A DNA stretch of 64,000 nucleotides from Rhizopus arrhizus (GCA_024220505.1 JAKZZE010000027.1:372001-436000), one strand, 5' to 3'; positions 42,518 to 55,465 are shown, counted from the stretch's first letter. The notes: a model not told the origin generated them from the sequence alone. Numbers and translations are program-made.

Positions 42518-45280
42518 TGTTTTCGCCTCCAAATTAGTATTCTATCTGCAGAGTTATAATATCCCTCTCATCTCCTTTTACCTTCTTCAAAGACTGGGCT
42601 TTACAGAATTTCCCAATGAATACACAAAAAACTCAGCACAGCCTATCCGTACCTATCTATACCTACAGGATTTAACAGTTTAAACTGACGATTATAAGCT
42701 TTTATTTTACTTTTTTTTTTTAATTCAATTTATGAATTATAGACTTTTTTTTTATTGTTGTTTTCAGTGTAATTAATTGATGGATGTAAAATAGTTTATC
42801 GTGCTCATCCATATATAAAAATATAGAATGTTACCATGTTTATTTGGCTAGTCCAATTTAATAAAATCAGTCTTTTGAATATCACAAGCTGCTTTTTTTT
42901 TAATCATCTTTTTGGGTATTTTAACTCGGATATTTACATCATCCTTAGTCTGATTATAGACAGGACCATCAAGAGAAACGCTCTATTTAAGGATGACATG
43001 GAGTTTTCCGTGTTCTGTAGTCATATCATTTGACATAGTCCTAGGGATAAGGTAGATTGAGGCGACAGTGAGTTTATCTACTTAGTATTAAATACATGGC
43101 CAATCTACATTTCCACATCGGCTTCAGGTTTTTCAATGAGAAAGAAAGAAATTGAGACAGCCTGAATACGTTGTCATTCGATGAAGCTCTCTTGGAAAGT
43201 GTTGTTATGCGTATAGAATCAGTTGATTAATTTGTCCTACGGCAGAAAGGAGACTATCTTTTTAATTTGAATGAATTCAACAAGAAAGAATACAAATGGT
43301 GACAATGAAAATGCAAGAACTAGCTTAGTAGACTTGTAAAGACTTGAGACAAGTATAGCTTGCGATAGTGTGATTCTATTTGCTACTTTTCAAACACACC
43401 CATCAAGTACGACATAAAGACAACCAGCAACCTCGTATCCCTTTTAACAAAAACAACAGCATGGAGCATATCCACCTCAAAATAGTATAGAAACCAGCCT
43501 CTTTAGGATCATACCTCAGAAGATTACTCGTGGACAGTCGGTCATTCCCTTTAGGAGAATATTCAAAGTTACATACGCAATACACATACAGGTCTCTGTC
43601 GTGGGCTTGGAAAAGTTTCACACATCAATTGCGTCCTACGTGAGCATTCCATAATGTCTTTCCAGAGATGACTTTTCTTCCCTGATGAAATGCAAGTGAA
43701 ATGATTTAGTATAAACAACTTTGTGAATCAAGGGATTTGTAAGATTAATTTTTCTAACGTGTTCAATTTGAAGGGTGTTTTCAAGGACCCAGCTGGCTTC
43801 TTCACAAGTTGATTTCAGTCATTCTACGAAAGTTTTTTTTTATATTGAATAAAATATCGATACGGAAATGCCGTTAGTATTGAATGAGCAAGACAAGGTC
43901 TAATGAAGGTTATTCAACATGATTTATATCCAAAAGTGCATCAATAACCAGACGCCCCCCTTTTTTAATTCAAACTTGAGAATTATAAGCAGTGAATACG
44001 AATTTGGTAATTAAAATTCAGACTTGCAAAAAAGTGTTGAGATAATACTACTTGGAATTACGAATAAGGCCCTACCCTGTTGCTGCAGACTGTTGTAGAT
44101 TATTATGCTGCGTTAAACTGTCTGTATCGGATTCTAAATCTAAAAGCATCATGAAAAGAGATTGCTATAAAAAGAAGGTGGTGCAGATTTTATCTACGTG
44201 ATTCTATAGGAAAATTGTGCAAAACAATTAAAATTGTAGAAAATTGGATTATGAAATTCTGTCATTTTTCTAACAATGATAATCATCCAATGATTATTAA
44301 TCTAACGGCTATCAAGCTTAATCCTGTTAAACTTTAGACCCAGTCTATAGAAATATTTAAGGAGAATGACTTGGCTTGTGTATTGAAGACTGTTTGCGCG
44401 TTGCAGAAATCGAAGGAAAATAGGTCTTAGTTTACATAATATATTACAACACATACAACATTTCATTCAATGTTGGGAATGCTGTAATTGCAATCTTACT
44501 TGGTGGGATAGAGATCAGGTATACCCAAAGTTGGTAGCAGCTTCAACATACTTGTAAAAGCAAACATGCAAATTAGACACTATAAGGAAATGATTAGCCC
44601 GACGATCATCATAAAATCCATTGTCTACGAATGTAAACATATCTCTCTTGACTCAAAGAGCTCGTCGTTTTCTTTATACAAGCCTATATCAGGTGCTCTT
44701 AGTCACTCTGAGAAGGGAAGGTCAAGGATAAACTCAAGTTTGAAAAGAAGAATACTTGAACTATATTTTATTTATTGATGGAGATAAATATCCCGCTATT
44801 ATTATTTTTAGAATAAACCAGAAAGAATCAATTGGTAATATCCGGATGACAAAGAGAGGTACTAAAAGTAGCTGAATGTCTGTGAATATGAATAAGTTAT
44901 GACTAAAATCATACAATCAATACTCAAAAGGTTTCTAATTTGAAAGGGTCATCAAGAGGATCAATGATAAAGAGCCCGATGACCTTACATACTTAAATAT
45001 GTCATGTGTAAAATAACAATTCATTGTGAGCACATAAAAAAATTAAAACGCGCAAATAATGAGGAAAACCCAGTGATAAGTAAACGGAAATCAAATAAAT
45101 AAAAGGAATCCAGTGATCGTGCTACGTAACTCAAAGAAAATGTTAGCATGAGAACAGCTATATATTTTATTAATATGATTATTTACAACATAAATAAATT
45201 TTGTTATGAAAATATACAAAGAAAAGAATAGGTGTCAACCTTTTTTTTATTAGTGTGAGAAAAAAAAAGGCAAAAATTTT
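42518..45280. other. Gene-poor stretch of 2.8 kb
   Basis: No intact gene. On the plus strand, about 43097-43680, short blocks look like eroded coding sequence (for example ANLHFHIGFRFFNEKE and FDEALLESVVMRIESVD, later DHTSEDYSWTVGH) separated by stops. I do not recognise them. The remainder is AT-rich with no clear repeat. Confidence 0.4.
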
Positions 45281-46828
45281 TTAAGCTGTACAGTTGAATT
45301 GGTTGACTCCAAATGAGCTGAATGGAGAATATTCGGAGTTTGTTTCATTTTTATTATTCAAATGAATAATGCCTTCCATGAATTGATAGGTGGTTTCTTT
45401 TGTTTCAATCGATTTATTGGCAGTCTTTTTTCTTTCTTTTAATCTATTTTCATTATTTGATGAGTTGTCTGTTCTCTGTCTCTTTTTAATATTATCCGTT
45501 TTCATCGATAGCGGTCGTTTTTCATGGTGTAACTTTAAGCTTTGTGTAAACATTAGTAAATTAGCCCCTTGTAACTCAAAATCTGTTTTCTGTAAAAAAA
45601 AAAAAAAAAAAAAAAAGTACTTACTAAAGACCACATGCATTGCATAAAGGCGACCCATCAACATCACGTCTCCAAAGTGGGGTTGTAGATGTACCACAGT
45701 TTGAGCAAACAGGCTGAATCATATTCTCTTCATCTTTTGTATCTTTTCTTGATGACTGTGGCTTCAAGTGTTTTGGTCTTGGTGCATTATGTAGCTTCAA
45801 ACTATATGAAACATGAGTAATTGTCTTGAGAAAAAATAAGGAATACTTACTATAATCCACAAGCGTTACACAATAATTCATCATCCACAGATCTTCTCCA
45901 TAAAGGTGTAGTCGTCGTATTACAGTTACTACAAATAGGTGCTTTTCCTTCTGCAGGTGAACCACTAATAGGACCTCTTCTCATCAAGCAATCCTTCTTT
46001 GCTGGTAGAGGTGGTGAAGGTGGACGAAATTCAGGAGAAGAAACCCGTGAAGGTGGAAGGGATTGTGACTGTTGAGACATGTTATTGTTGTCATTAGTCT
46101 CATTTATGATGTTTAATGACGATGTAGTATAAGAATGATATGAAGTAGAATGTTGTGGCAAGGATGGTCGTTGTTCTATAGGCTGCTGTGATACCTTTTG
46201 TTGTGATAATTGTTGTGGCTTTAGTAAGGGTTGTTGTGATAATTGTTGTGGCTTTAGTAAGGGTTGTTGTGACAAGGATTGCTGTGATAATTGTTGCTGT
46301 GATAATTGTTGCTGTGGTAATTGTTGCTGTGGTAATTGTTGCTGTGGTAGTTGTTGTTGTGGTAATTGCTGTTGTGATAGAGATTGTTGCTGTGGTAGAG
46401 GTGGTTGTGCTATTTGCTGGTGTTGTAATGGTTGCTGCTGCAATAACGGCTGTTGATGTGGTGATAGTATTTGGTGTGGGTGATGAACAAAGGGTGACGA
46501 AGAAGAAGAGGAAAATGATAGGAAGGGTGTGTTTGGTGTGGATTGAACGAATGGTGAGGATTGGGGTTGCTGTAAATACATGTCATTTTCTGTTGAAGAT
46601 AATATCAGTCTTTCAGCAGACTCAAGTGTCTCTTTTGGTAAAGTTGACAATAGTCTGTTATGAAGGGTGCCAATGGGTATAGGAGGCATTGTTTCTGCTG
46701 AAACGTAAAGGGCTGAACTTTGAGCATAAAATTCTTGTTGTTGTGAGTAGTCTTGGTCACAAGGTAAAGAATAATTTTCTATTGGCCAGGTTTGATTTAT
46801 TAATGTGTCTGTGTCAATCGGTTTCTGT

Positions 46829-46890
<62 letters not shown>

Positions 46891-46894
46891 TTGC

Positions 46895-46929
<35 letters not shown>

Positions 46930-47421
46930 CTGTTGCTGTTGCTGCTGTTGTTGCTGTTGCTGTTGCTGTTGATTTGTAGTGTCAGTAGAATTGGAGGTAC
47001 TAAAATATGTCTTAAAAATGTCATCCAATTGAATGACTTGATCACCCGCTTGATCTGAGGTGAATTTTTGCAGCGTGAACTGCTCTTGTAAAAGGTGTTG
47101 TACCTGCTTCTGTTGTTGGAGTTTCAAATTTCGTTTGTATTCAATTTCTTTTTCTTTTATAGTTTTTCTCTTAATATTAAAATCAAAATTATCAGGAATC
47201 TTGAACGAGGAGACAACAGGAGAAGTAGTTTTCTTCTTTTGATTAATATTATGTGCAAACCATAATCTCCAAGATAAATTCTCGAGTCTAGTGCCGTTTT
47301 CAAGCGAGTCTTTAACTTTAGTACAAACTCTCCAAGTCTTTGAAAGATCTTCTGTTGAATCAAGATTACCAAAAGGTAATGACTTTTCGTTTCCTTTCAC
47401 TTTCAATAATATAGGTGCCAT
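45281..47421 (-). CDS. GATA-type transcription factor with two zinc fingers and a long polyglutamine tract
   Basis: Exons 47421-45851, 45801-45625 and 45539-45281, in phase, give 668 residues. The N-terminus has [12 protein letters not shown], resembling the SWRLW motif (DUF1752) of AreA-type GATA factors. The middle is dominated by a 49-Gln run and by [10 protein letters not shown] repeats. Two GATA fingers follow at about 497-523 and 556-580 ([14 protein letters not shown]...CNACGL and [14 protein letters not shown]...CNACGL), about 33 residues apart. After each intron the frame continues [11 protein letters not shown] or LKLHHEKRP, so each finger is split at the same place. Two fingers are typical of iron regulators (SreA/Fep1), but the Cys-rich spacer of that group is absent. 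The SWRLW motif favours a nitrogen or general regulator. The target genes cannot be inferred. Confidence 0.88.
46825..46971 (-). repeat. Polyglutamine-coding CAG/CAA tract, 49 codons
   Basis: 147 bp of uninterrupted Gln codons inside the GATA factor, a mix of CAA and CAG rather than pure CAG. The opposite strand is open as poly-Leu or poly-Ala/Val frames, which are shadows. Length variation between strains is likely. Confidence 0.93.
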
Positions 47422-47830
47422 GTTGTTGTTTTTTTTTTCTTTCTCTTTTTCAATTTAGATATTCTTTTCTTATTTGTAATAATAACAGAAAAAAAAAAAA
47501 AAAAAAAAAAAAAAGAAATAAAGAAGAAAAAAGGAATAATTTTATTTTGTTTGGAATGAAAATTTTCTATTATAGTTTGTTCGCGGAGAAGGAAAAAAAA
47601 GCAAGGGGCATTTTACACACACAACAAAAAAAAAAGTAATCTTTTCACTCACTATGCATTTTGTGATTCATTTGACTAAAAATGTAATACTACTGAAAAG
47701 TAGTGTAACATTCATTTTACCCCACTTTTTAACTGGTAAAAGCGGTAAATGTTGGAGTAAGAAAAAGAACAAGCAATAATTAAGGGGTAAAAATGATGTC
47801 ATTTGGGAATAGTCAAAAAAAGCCGCCTAT
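47422..47830. promoter_or_regulatory. Upstream region of the GATA factor
   Basis: 409 bp between the GATA start codon and the stop of the uridine-kinase-like gene. It contains a long A run (about 47490-47514), which is a T tract in the GATA factor's sense orientation and probably promoter or leader. No other signal. Confidence 0.4.
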
Positions 47831-48838
47831 TTATTTTGGAATATGCTTATATGAGCTTTGAATGTGTTGAGCCAATATTTCCGCTGCACCAGGATTAGCA
47901 ACGCTCGTTTCTTTCTTTTCTTCCAATACATAGCGGGAATCAAGGTATTCTTCTACTCTATTTGTCATGAGTTGCAGAGCAATTGTATTCTCTGCTCCTC
48001 TTGGAATCACAATATCTGCAAATTTTTTTGAAGGTAGAATATATTCCTCATACATTGGTTTAACACGATCCACATAGTCCATCAATATTTCCTTGAGTGA
48101 TAATTCTTTTCCATTTCTAATCTTCTTTTTGCGTACTCTTCTTGCTAATCTTTCATCACTGTCTTCGTCAATAAACACCTTCATGAACATCAAATTAACA
48201 ATATCTTTAGGATAAAGTACCAATGTTCCTTCAATTAAAATAACATCCACTGGCTCAATAACATAGGACCCTTTTCTATTTAATGCCTTTGGTTAAAAAA
48301 AAAGATGCATTTAAACTTGTGTCTATTTACCTTCTATGATTAGATGAATCCCATTCGGGAACAGTTGTAGGCTTGCCTGATAATAATGTTTTTATCGTAT
48401 TACCAAGTAGTTCAAAATCAAAAGCATCTATTTAAATGTTATAATCATTTTTCTTTGCATTTATTTCTCTCTTTTCTTTACTTGGATGGTCACTATAGAA
48501 ATTGCCTGCTTCATATTTAACTCTTTCTTCAGCTGTTAACTCGCGATAGAATTGAGTTAATCTAATAAGTGCTACCCTAGCATGATACTTTTTATTGATT
48601 TTTGTTGTTAATGCATCACAAAAGGCTTTCTAATTAAAGAGTCAATCGTTCCATAATTGAATTAAATTTCATTTTTCCTTTTACTTTTCCGGAATCAGCG
48701 CCACCAGCAATGGCAATAGCCATAGGAGTTTTTAAGGAAACTTTGAAATAACTATTTCTCTTGATTAGCACAATCCTAGCTATTCTTTTTCTCTTCAATT
48801 TACTTTGGATCCGAATACTTGGTAGGATCAATGGACAT
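47831..48838 (-). CDS. Uridine kinase-like P-loop protein (divergent Walker A)
   Basis: Exons 48838-48804, 48751-48685, 48629-48482, 48427-48331 and 48275-47831, in phase, give 263 residues. It starts MSIDPTKYSDPNYFKVSLKT. The P-loop is AIAIAGGADSGKKAFCDAL: the Ser/Thr expected after GK is Lys. Other family features are present: QFYRELT, a DHPNAFDFELL block, SGKPTTVPEWD, VDVILIEGTLVLY and DEDSDERLARRVRKK. Uridine kinases phosphorylate uridine and cytidine with ATP or GTP in pyrimidine salvage. The altered Walker A may mean reduced activity or a regulatory paralogue such as the Das2 group; this is inference. It lies on the minus strand, between pyruvate kinase and the GATA factor. Confidence 0.82.
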
Positions 48839-49227
48839 CTTTTATTGAAATAATAGTAAAAATAAAATAAAAAACTTTTTGCAGTTTTGCAAAAGCATTT
48901 CAAAGACCGAACATTTTTCAATTTGAATGCAAACTGGGTATCAATAATTTTCTCATAACTTTAACTGCAACAGTAATTGTATCATGATGTAAGCAAATTT
49001 TAGCAAATGTGAAAGAGTATATGGCAATTACTTCATTATTGTAGGGAAATGTACTTTGCTGTAAATAATTCTCACGCTATCTCGTATCTTTAATGTTTGT
49101 CTGTTTTTGTGACACGATTTTTTTTGAATAAACTTTATCTTCAAATGAGTAAAGTAGTACGTTTCAGACGGGAAAGGGGCTTTTTATTTTGAGTTATAGC
49201 CTAAAATTGATATAGACTAATGCGGAT
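48839..49227. other. Intergenic region, pyruvate kinase 3' side
   Basis: 389 bp, AT-rich, between two minus-strand genes. It holds the pyruvate kinase 3' UTR and the promoter of the uridine-kinase-like gene. Nothing specific is seen. Confidence 0.4.
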
Positions 49228-51214
49228 TCATGGTGCATAAATGATACGAAGAGTATTGGTATTCCCGAGGCCTCCCTTCCATCCCTGAACAGCTACCACC
49301 GGATCACCACGCTTAAGAAGCTTGTTTTTCATGGCTTGCTCCAATCCTGTAAGACACTTAAGTATTTTTTGAATATATATTCTAAATTATTTATGTACCC
49401 CATCTAATTCTGCGATCCACATCTTCCTGCCATGGTGATTGGTCTTCAGAAGACGCCTTTGGACAATAAAAGGCAAAACATCCTCTGTGCAAAGGAATCT
49501 GTCGAGTGGTTTGTTGGCTGCGTGTGACAACAACAATTGGCGCATTAGGTCTGTATTTTGAGATGAGCCTAGCAGAGTTACCAGAGGTAGTCAAGACAAC
49601 AATACACCCAGCATTTTGTTCATGAGCTGCTGCAACAGCAGCACAAGCAACAGTTTCCGTCGTCTCGGTAGGTAGCGGTGTGAGATGTCGAAGCTGATGA
49701 AAGACCGTAGGATAGCAAAGTACAGATTCTGCCAACTTGCAAATATCGTGCATTGTTTTTACAGCATCCACAGGATAATCCCCTTTTGCTGTTTCACCAG
49801 AGAGCATGACTGAGTCAACACCATCTAAAACTGCATTTGCTACATCAGACACTTCGGCACGTGTAGGCCTTGAGTTGTACTAAAATATAAATAGTATTCA
49901 TTAGCCAAGTCTATTTTTTTAAGAAAAAAATAAATAAAACGTTACAGTCATGGATTCCAACATTTGAGTTGCACTAGGAGAAAAGAAATGTTTAGTTTCT
50001 TGCTTGTTTGTTTGTTCACTGTAACCTTACCAGATAACAGGTTTACCGGCCAGGTTACATTTAGTAATCATCATTTTTTGAGCAATAAAGACGCGTTCAA
50101 GAGGAATTTCAATACCCATATCCTATCATAACTCATTAATAATCATTTATATAATGGTTAAATGATACCAACTCCACGGGCAACCATGATACCATCCGTT
50201 TCTGCAAGAATATCATCGAAATTTTCAACGCCTTGATGATTTTCAATCTTTGAGATGATCTTGATATTCTTTCCTTCTGGACCCAAAACCTTTCGAATAT
50301 CACGAATATCTTGACCTCGTCGTATAAAAGAAGCAAAGATGAAATCAACTTTTTGCTGAACACCGAATTTTAAATCTGTTTCATCTTTTGCTGATAGAGC
50401 AGGAAGATCAATAGGCGTGTTTGGTAAATTGACACCTTTGTGAGATGATAGCTTGCCACTGTTTTTAGCAACCACACGAATATTGTCTTCTTTTACTTCC
50501 AAAACTTCAAATGAAAGAATACCGTCATCAATAAAGATCTTTTTACCTACTTCAATCACTTTGGGTAAATTCTTGTAATCAATATAAATGATTTCATTGG
50601 TTCCTTCATCCATATATTTGTCATCCACACTAAAGGTCATTTCATGACCAACTTCAATAGGAATCTTTTTTTTTTCTCTCTTTAATTTCACATTGCTCAC
50701 TTTTGCTTTATTATCTTACTTCAACTTCATTTTTCATGTTGCCTGTACGAATTTCTGGTCCTTTGTTGTCAAGTGCAATGGCAACAGGATGCCCAGGGTA
50801 AACTAAAAGAATGGCATAAGTATTGTGTATAATTAATTCATCCGTTCAACTTACTCTCTACACTTTTACGAGTGTTATCAATGACAGATTTGTGGTACTA
50901 ATAATATTTTTTCATGATTTAGATGAGGCGTTGACAGAACATGTAACTTACTTCATGGCTGCCGTGAGAAAAATTCATGCGAACGATGTTTAAACCAGCA
51001 TTTCTAAGTTGAGTTATTGTTTCAACACTATTACTTTTGGGACCTGGGTGAATCAAAGACTATAAATAATATTCGCGATTGATAAGAATTGGTATAACAA
51101 ACCGATCGTTCCAATGATACATGTTTTTCGACCGTGAATGGGTTCAATATCAACATTCAATCTTGATAACCATTGAATATTAGAAGTCATACTGGATGCA
51201 GAAAGAGGTGCCAT
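49228..51214 (-). CDS. PYK1: Pyruvate kinase
   Basis: Nine exons: 51214-51103, 51043-50952, 50897-50855, 50802-50720, 50664-50173, 50122-50031, 49973-49946, 49879-49399 and 49346-49228, in phase, give 513 residues, the normal family size. Landmarks are [53 protein letters not shown] with the catalytic Lys, [50 protein letters not shown] and [10 protein letters not shown]. It converts phosphoenolpyruvate and ADP to pyruvate and ATP, the last step of glycolysis, in the cytosol. Exon 7 is only 28 nt. The intron before exon 5 ends in an A-rich AAAAAAAAAAG instead of a pyrimidine tract. The conserved DLGIEI reads DMGIEI. Confidence 0.96.
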
Positions 51215-51980
51215 TGTAACTGATAAATAATTTGAAACAAGCTAAAAAGAAAAGTGAAGAAGAAAAAGAAAACCCTTTTAACTTTATGCATTTTTTTTGT
51301 CATTTGGAGCTACTTGTTCATTTTTAAACACAGTTTGAACTCTGTTGTATCGGTTTATACATTCTCAGACATTAGTTTAATACGAATGAAAACACATTTA
51401 CGCTAGGACATAAGATTAGTTTCTTGACAACTATGTTTGAGTATGCTATGTAGATCTAATTATTCTCAGAAGTGCAAACAATTTATAAACCCATTCAAGA
51501 AAAATTTCAATGTTCGTTAGAAATAGTATTTAAATTAATATTTTGCTTATTTTCGTATAAAGAAAATTAGCCTTGAATCTTATATTGACTTCAATATATT
51601 TGTCTACAGAAATAAAGCAAAATAAAATGGCGTGTTTGTATCATTAAAGCTATTGTTACACTAAACATTTAGCGCGATATTTTAGCCCATGATCTAATTG
51701 ACGTCAAGAGTAATAATAAAGATCACTTGCATAAAAAATGTACAAAATGCCTACAATTTCTCTTCTGTTTTAGTTGGCTTCTTGAGATTGCTGTTTATTT
51801 AGTTTACAAAAAGCAAGTTCAATTTGCAAACAAAGTAAAGGATGTAGAGATATACAAGGGTTCATTTTCAAGATAATAATAAAAGGAAGCATATAGTATT
51901 TATTCACATTAATTTTACCAAATAAAATGATGCAGAGAGTATTTACAAATGTATTGAAGGTAATGCAATTGTATATACAC
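51215..51980. promoter_or_regulatory. Upstream region of pyruvate kinase
   Basis: 766 bp of AT-rich sequence that should hold the promoter of a highly expressed glycolytic gene and the 3' UTR of the next gene. No motif is certain. Confidence 0.4.
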
Positions 51981-54600
51981 TTAATACTTCATTATTGATA
52001 ACTCTGATCGCTCACGGAATGAGTGAGTTCCAGTCGCTTGTTCATAAAGAATATTCTCCATGAATTCTTTATGCTCTTTTAGGGTCTGCATATAGAAGTC
52101 AAAGAGTTGTTTTGAATAACGATAGAGGAAGGGGGAAAAGCAACTTACATCAAATGTAGAAAGTGAATGTGATAGCATGTTTTCACGCCTTTGCAGCTGC
52201 TTTGCTAGATCACGGTTCATTTCAACCTGTTCGTTATATAAAATTTGAAGTTCTGTAAGCCTAATCTTAGCTTGGTCACATTCCCTGCTTTTGTCTTCAA
52301 GTTCCTGTCTCAATTCATAGCTTATTCTTTGTAGTATTTGCTCTGCTTTGTTAGGTTTCAAGTTACTCTAAAAAATACGTACTTAATAAGTATCATCTGG
52401 TTTACACGAAATATTTTCAAATACCTCTGCATCTTTACGGGATTGAACCAACAACTTATTCAGTTTCTCGTTTTTTTCACTTGTCGTAGTCCATTTATGC
52501 TTTAGGGAACGGTAGGCAGCTAACTGATCTTTTAATCTATACTCCAAAGCAAAAACTTTCTCTTTCCAGTGCTCGTCATTTTGAGATAACTTCTGTAATT
52601 GCTAAAGAAATATAGTTTATTTGAAAAATAAGTATTTGAGTATGGCTCTTAGTAGTTACCTCTTTAAGATCTAGCATTTCTGAATCATCCGAGTTTTTTT
52701 GATCTGTCATTGCTTTTAATTCTTGAATACAATCTTCTTTTTCTTCCATTTCTTGAAACACCAGTTCAAGCTTTTGACTTAATTCTTCAATCTCTTCTTG
52801 TAAAAGCTCCTTTTCTCTTTGCATTGTATCTATTATCGCTTCGTGCTCACCTTCTAAGGTCGCTATTCTTACTTCTCGTTCTCTGATGGCAACTGCAAGT
52901 TCATTAAACTGTTTATTCAGCTTATCCTCACATTCTTTTTGAACTTGGTCTGCTTTTTCAAGAGATTCTTTTAATTCTATCATGAGATCTTTTTTGTTAT
53001 TATTATTTTCCTCTATTTTCTGCTGAAGCTTTGAAATATGCTCTTCCAAATTTTCAATATTCTCATAATGGGATTTGTTAATGTTCTTTAGATCATCTTT
53101 CAATGTTGATATTTTCTCATCTCGCTCCTGAATCATTGCTTCTAATGACATCACTCTTTCATCTTGCTCTTGGTTGTCAATAGGATCATTCGCACCGTTT
53201 CCTTCGCAGTAAGAGAGAAGCTAAATTGATTTTACAGTTTATCGCGTGTTTACAAATATAATTTTTGTCAACTTGAATAGAGTACCTTAATCACTTCGTC
53301 TTCCAATGCAGCAATTTCCTGTTCTCTACTTTGTAGTTCAGAGACGAGTAAACGATTTTCTTTTTTCAACTGCTCCACTGTTTCGTCAGATATTGATCTT
53401 ACGCTGGTACCGCTTTCCTTGCATAAACTTTGGCATTCCTCCATCTTGTCTTTAAGTCTTTGATTTGTATCATGTAAATTTTTATTATATTCATTTGTCT
53501 CGTTCTGTAAATCTTTGATTTGCTTCTTCTTTTGCTCAAGTTCATTCATCACTGCATTATTCTCTAGCCTTTGTCCTTTCAATTCCTATATGAATAGCAT
53601 AAATACAAAAGCCTATAGATACATCATAGAAACTAACATTTTCTAATTCTTTTATCTTATTTAACAAAGAATAGTCATCTTTGTATAGTCTTGGTGAATT
53701 TGATTTTGGCTTTGCCTTTAACGCTTGAATCTGCTGCTGCTGTTCTTGAATCGTAATCTGTGCTTGTCTGTATTTTCGATAGATGTCCGTTTCTTCATGC
53801 TCCGATTTAGCTGATCGCAGAGCAGCGCGTAGCCTGACATTTTCAGCAGATATATCAGCTACCATCTTGCTTAGTTTATCATTTTCCTCATGATATTTTT
53901 CAACTTCGGAAACAGCCGCCTTTAATTCATCTTTCTCTGCTTGTGACATGCCATGCTGCTTTGGGCATGGCTTATTGACTATCTCCAGAGCTGCATTTAA
54001 TTCTAAAATCATCTTTTTATATTTTTTCAATTCCTTGGTAAGTCTTTGAACAGTAACTTTCAGGTCCACATTCTAATTTAAAATTAATAATTTGCGTGTG
54101 CGCAGATAAATTATGCGCTTTTTTTTTTTTTTTCTTTTTTTTTACTTCTTTCAAGGCATTTTCAAGATTAGTAGGCGATAGATCGTGCAAACGAGTTTCC
54201 AAGAAGTATATTTTCAGTCTCAAATCAAAGTTTTCTTTCTTTAAAATATCCACCGTCTAAAGAAGTTAAAAGTCAATTACGTTTTTTCTATTTGTATGTC
54301 TTTGTGTTACATTTTCTTGGTGTTTCAAAGGCACTGAGAAACTAGCCGATTTCTTGGTTTTTTCTTTGTGTACAACTTCAGCAAGATTTTCTAAAGGAGC
54401 CTCTACTACATTCCACTGTTCACTAGAGTTACTGCTTCCGCTGTTGTTGATGTGGTTTATATCATTTTGTTGCTTTTATGACTGTTACTGTCAAGCATGC
54501 TGTTTTTTGTATAGGAACTAGGTACGTTCTCTGTTTGTCTTGGTGATTCCACTTCGTCAAGTAGAGACACGTTTGTGGTTGAGAATATGTCGTCTTCCAT
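51981..54600 (-). CDS. Mto1/Pcp1-like microtubule-organising coiled-coil protein (CM1 domain)
   Basis: Nine exons: 54600-54526, 54472-54311, 54256-54146, 54072-53638, 53585-53286, 53220-52660, 52601-52425, 52367-52149 and 52085-51981, in phase, give 714 residues. The start MEDDIFSTT is the first ATG; the frame is open further upstream but without one. At about residues 80-140 is the centrosomin motif 1 (TVDILKKENFDLRLKIYFLE, then LSPTNLENALKENVDLKVTV), which recruits the gamma-tubulin complex in Mto1, Pcp1 and centrosomin. The rest is almost continuous coiled coil with heptad-like L, E and K. It should sit at the spindle pole or cytoplasmic nucleation sites. All introns are phase 0. Mto1 and Pcp1 cannot be told apart from this. 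Confidence 0.87.
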
Positions 54601-55465
54601 TAACTTTGTTTTGGGTTTTCTTTCTTTTTGAATTTGATATGGCAAGAAAAATATATTGGAAAGAAATGAATAAAAAAAATAATATTTGAAGTTGAATAAA
54701 TAAGGAGATTTAAAAAGGAGATGACCACAATCAACCGCGCTTTAAAGAATTATTCTTTAAAATGTTAATTGATTCCACTGAGCCGAGAGAGCCTCCTTTT
54801 TGTTCAAAGAGATAATGACATTGGAATACTGTTGTAATAGTGATAGTTTGCATATATAATCTTTATAAACCATAAAACCCTATCATATATTTTAGTCAAC
54901 ATAAGTACAATCCATTCTATCTGAAAAGCATTCATTCTTGTTTTATCATAATCATGATAAATAGCTAGTGCAATTTATCCATCTTCTTACATTCCGTTTG
55001 ATATTTTATCGTTTACATTTAATTTGAATAAATTCCATTTCGTATTATTTTCAAATAAACAATCCTTTAGTCTAATGGCGCCTTTCATTTATTAAAGTGG
55101 CTCCCCAACATCCAACGTTTTAAGGGATTACTTAATCTTCTTCTTTTCATTGTAGCATTGTTGTTGTACTTGGGTTAATTGAAATAATTTGTATATCAAG
55201 TAGTGGATTTGATTTGCTTTAAACACGTCTTAAATTTCATAAATAAAGCTCAGGGTAATTCTAGTTTTGGAAAACATAAATTTATCCACTTCATTTTTTT
55301 GATTTCATACGATACATAGCATAGTAAAGGCTGTGAAATCCTAAAAAAAACCTAGACGATAAGCCTGTCTCTTCTCTTTGAAAAATTATTGAATGTTTTT
55401 ATGAAATAAAACTAGAAGGTTTTTTTTTTTCAAGTTCTTACTTTTTTTTTTCTTCATATATTTTC
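54601..55465. other. Non-coding stretch
   Basis: AT-rich; no gene seen. Its left part should carry the promoter of the microtubule-organising gene. Confidence 0.4.

Noticed and set aside
46188..47058. Plus-strand frames rich in Val, Ala or Leu opposite the GATA gene
   Set aside because: They are the antisense readings of the CAG/CAA tract and Gln-rich repeats; no start context or splice signal supports them.
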